A stretch of 6,694 nucleotides of DNA, taken from the NCBI GenBank assembly GCA_009701115.1, contig WLKR01000061.1, forward strand, positions 1 through 6,694, given 5' to 3'. Position 1 is the stretch's first letter. Every line of letters begins with the position of its first letter. The notes beneath the pieces are model-generated. The model saw only the letters and a list, made by a program, of their open reading frames with translations, searched no databases and was not told the DNA's origin. Below, in pieces: positions 5,761 to 6,694 of this stretch. Source of the DNA: Actinomycetota bacterium (GTDB lineage: Bacteria > Actinomycetota > Acidimicrobiia > Acidimicrobiales > RAAP-2). Made by a program: the position numbers and the translations under genes.

Positions 5761-6140
5761 TCGCCGGATTGGTTCCGACGGGTCCAGCGCATCCAGGGAG
5801 GCGTGCCAGTCTGGGCCCCTTCAGTAGCGGCGCGGGCTTGGCGCGTCAGCCCTAAATCGAATATCGATGCTCGACCCATCAGACGAAGGTTGCGCTCAAT
5901 CACAACACCGGAAGCGAACATCACACCGACACCCAGGAGTCCTAAGAACACGCTGGAGGCAAAGCAGGTAATCAAGATGGCCATTCCGGCGACGAAACCG
6001 AGCAGTGCCCAGCGGATACGACGGCCGGCGTGGCTGTAGACCGTTGTTTCGCTGACCTTCTTGTCAAAGGCGGGGTCGTCAATACGCAGTGATTGCTCGA
6101 GCTGCTGGAGGACTCGCTGTTCGTGTTCAGAAAGTGGCAT
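5757..6140 (-). CDS. DUF3040 family membrane protein
   Basis: A 127-residue protein opening MPLSEHEQRVLQQLEQSL, the hallmark N-terminus of DUF3040, followed by DDPAF. Two hydrophobic segments at about 44-61 and 63-80 are separated by a very short turn, so it is predicted as a hairpin membrane protein with both ends in the cytoplasm. The tail (about 81-127) is basic and ends WMRWTRRNQSGE. No function is established for the family, which is widespread in Actinobacteria and often lies near dcw genes. The ATG at 6140 is supported by AAAGG at 6149-6153, 8 bases upstream. It is the first gene of the five-gene minus-strand operon; its TGA stop overlaps the GTG of the ROK kinase gene. Confidence 0.88.
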   Translation of the reverse strand: MPLSEHEQRVLQQLEQSLRIDDPAFDKKVSETTVYSHAGRRIRWALLGFVAGMAILITCFASSVFLGLLGVGVMFASGVVIERNLRLMGRASIFDLGLTRQARAATEGAQTGTPPWMRWTRRNQSGE

Positions 6141-6168
6141 TGGTACTACCTTTCATCTCTCGTAGCGT
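6140..6168 (+). promoter_or_regulatory. Possible promoter of the tyrosine phosphatase gene
   Basis: TTGGTA (6140-6145), 17 bases, then TAGCGT (6163-6168). Transcription would begin near 6175, leaving a leader of about 54 bases. The -35 overlaps the DUF3040 start codon, and the -10 overlaps that of the opposite promoter. Found by eye; the -10 is far from TATAAT beyond the TAnnnT frame, so moderate to low confidence. Confidence 0.35.
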
Positions 6169-6192
6169 ATCGGGCGAAGAAGCAATTGTCAC
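6164..6192 (-). promoter_or_regulatory. Predicted promoter of the DUF3040-ROK-HNH-ligase operon
   Basis: On the minus strand GTGACA (6192-6187), one base from TTGACA, is followed by 17 bases and TACGCT (6169-6164). The transcript would start near 6157 and carry a very short leader holding the AAAGG ribosome site at 6149-6153. It is the better of the two promoters in this gap. Found by eye without scoring. Confidence 0.5.
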
Positions 6193-6194
6193 GA

Positions 6195-6210
6195 GCAGGG
6201 CCCACCCTGC
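6195..6210 (+). other. Small hairpin in the phosphatase leader
   Basis: GCAGGG (6195-6200), loop CCCA, CCCTGC (6205-6210): a perfect 6-bp G+C-rich stem, 7 bases before the AGGAG ribosome site (6218-6222). It could modulate initiation or protect the transcript end. No T-run follows, so it is not a terminator. Confidence 0.4.
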
Positions 6211-6228
6211 CCCAGCCAGGAGTCACCC

Positions 6229-6694
6229 ATGAAGGTCGCGGTCATCTGTACGGGCAATATTTGCCGCTCCCCCATCGGTGAGATCCTGCTTCGCGAGGCC
6301 ATTGCCGATATCCCCGATATGGCCCAGCGCGTGGAAGTGACGAGTGCCGGTACGGCGAACTGGCACATTGGTAAACCAATGGACACTCGAGCTGCTGCCG
6401 CGCTGCAGCGGGCCGGACTGCCGACCGATGCCACCCTCGGCGCCTTCGCATCCGCCGAGCTCTTGCGCGAATTTGGCCTCGTGCTCGTGATGACGCGCGA
6501 GCACCGCACTGACGTCTTGGCCCGCCACCCCGAAGCTGATGTCCTCTTAGTCCGCGAACTTCTTGGTCACGGCTCAATGGACGTGGCCGATCCGTACTAC
6601 GGACGAGACGAGGACTTTGACGACTGTCTCGCCATGCTGCGGGAAGTCACTCCGCTGGTCGTGCGGGAACTACAGCTTCGCCTCACTGACTCCG
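6229..6694 (+). CDS. Low-molecular-weight protein tyrosine phosphatase, 3' end beyond window
   Basis: Removes phosphate from tyrosine (or arginine, in some relatives) of proteins. The first 155 residues are present with no stop before the window end; the family is about 150-165 residues, so only a few residues should be missing. The P-loop is C7-T-G-N-I-C-R13-S-P, with catalytic nucleophile C7 and R13. The second cysteine, C12, is the usual partner for reversible oxidation. The acid/base Asp is D121 in VADPYYG (119-125). SAGTANWHIGKPMD (39-52) and VMTREHRTDV (87-96) are also family-typical. The ATG at 6229 is set by AGGAG at 6218-6222, 6 bases upstream. Substrates are unknown. It is divergent from the DUF3040 operon. 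LMW-PTP rather than arsenate reductase is favoured by the CxGNxCRSP loop and DPYYG. Confidence 0.95.
   Translation, partial: MKVAVICTGNICRSPIGEILLREAIADIPDMAQRVEVTSAGTANWHIGKPMDTRAAAALQRAGLPTDATLGAFASAELLREFGLVLVMTREHRTDVLARHPEADVLLVRELLGHGSMDVADPYYGRDEDFDDCLAMLREVTPLVVRELQLRLTDS

Noticed and set aside
6242..6577. 111-residue minus-strand open frame opposite the phosphatase
   Set aside because: Arg-rich shadow of the LMW-PTP gene, which has an intact P-loop, DPYYG and ribosome site.
1..6694. CRISPR arrays, insertion sequences, tRNA or rRNA genes
   Set aside because: No regularly spaced long repeats, transposase motifs, terminal inverted repeats or RNA gene signatures were seen on reading both strands.

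Overview
The window looks like chromosomal core DNA from an actinomycete-type bacterium. The evidence is the DUF3040 membrane protein (a family largely confined to Actinobacteria), frequent GTG starts, GC in the upper 50s percent by eye, and a dcw (division and cell wall) cluster starting mraZ-rsmH-ftsL-ftsI. Moderate GC and the flanking gene set would suit Acidimicrobiia or a related lineage, but this is inference. I see no mobile element, prophage, CRISPR array, tRNA or rRNA.

Layout, right to left. From about 6140 down to 1 all genes lie on the minus strand, in two units. Unit A (6140 to 3474) holds DUF3040 membrane protein - ROK-family sugar kinase - 84-residue unrecognised protein - HNH endonuclease - lipoate/octanoate ligase-like protein. 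Three of its four junctions are 4-base GTGA or ATGA overlaps and the fourth is a 9-base gap, so it should be one translationally coupled operon. It ends in tandem hairpins at 3412-3448. Unit B (3279 to 1) is the front of the dcw cluster: MraZ repressor, RsmH 16S rRNA methyltransferase, an FtsL-like divisome protein and the division transpeptidase FtsI (cut by the window start). Its leader has a sigma70-like promoter (TTGCGC, 17 bases, TACCAT). Just downstream are three TGGAG boxes at 10 and 21 base spacing, a good candidate operator for MraZ autoregulation.

On the plus strand at the right end, a low-molecular-weight protein tyrosine phosphatase begins at 6229 and runs off the window. It diverges from unit A across an 88-base gap in which possible promoters for the two directions overlap.

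Unit B serves septum formation: MraZ sets expression, FtsL and FtsI act at the division site, and RsmH tunes the ribosomal P site. The five genes of unit A have no obvious shared pathway. Their tight coupling next to the dcw cluster, including a small unrecognised protein, is the least explained part of the window. No clearly new biological system is evident. The items worth checking are the MraZ operator, a possible N-terminal extension of RsmH, the 84-residue protein and the overlapping divergent promoters.
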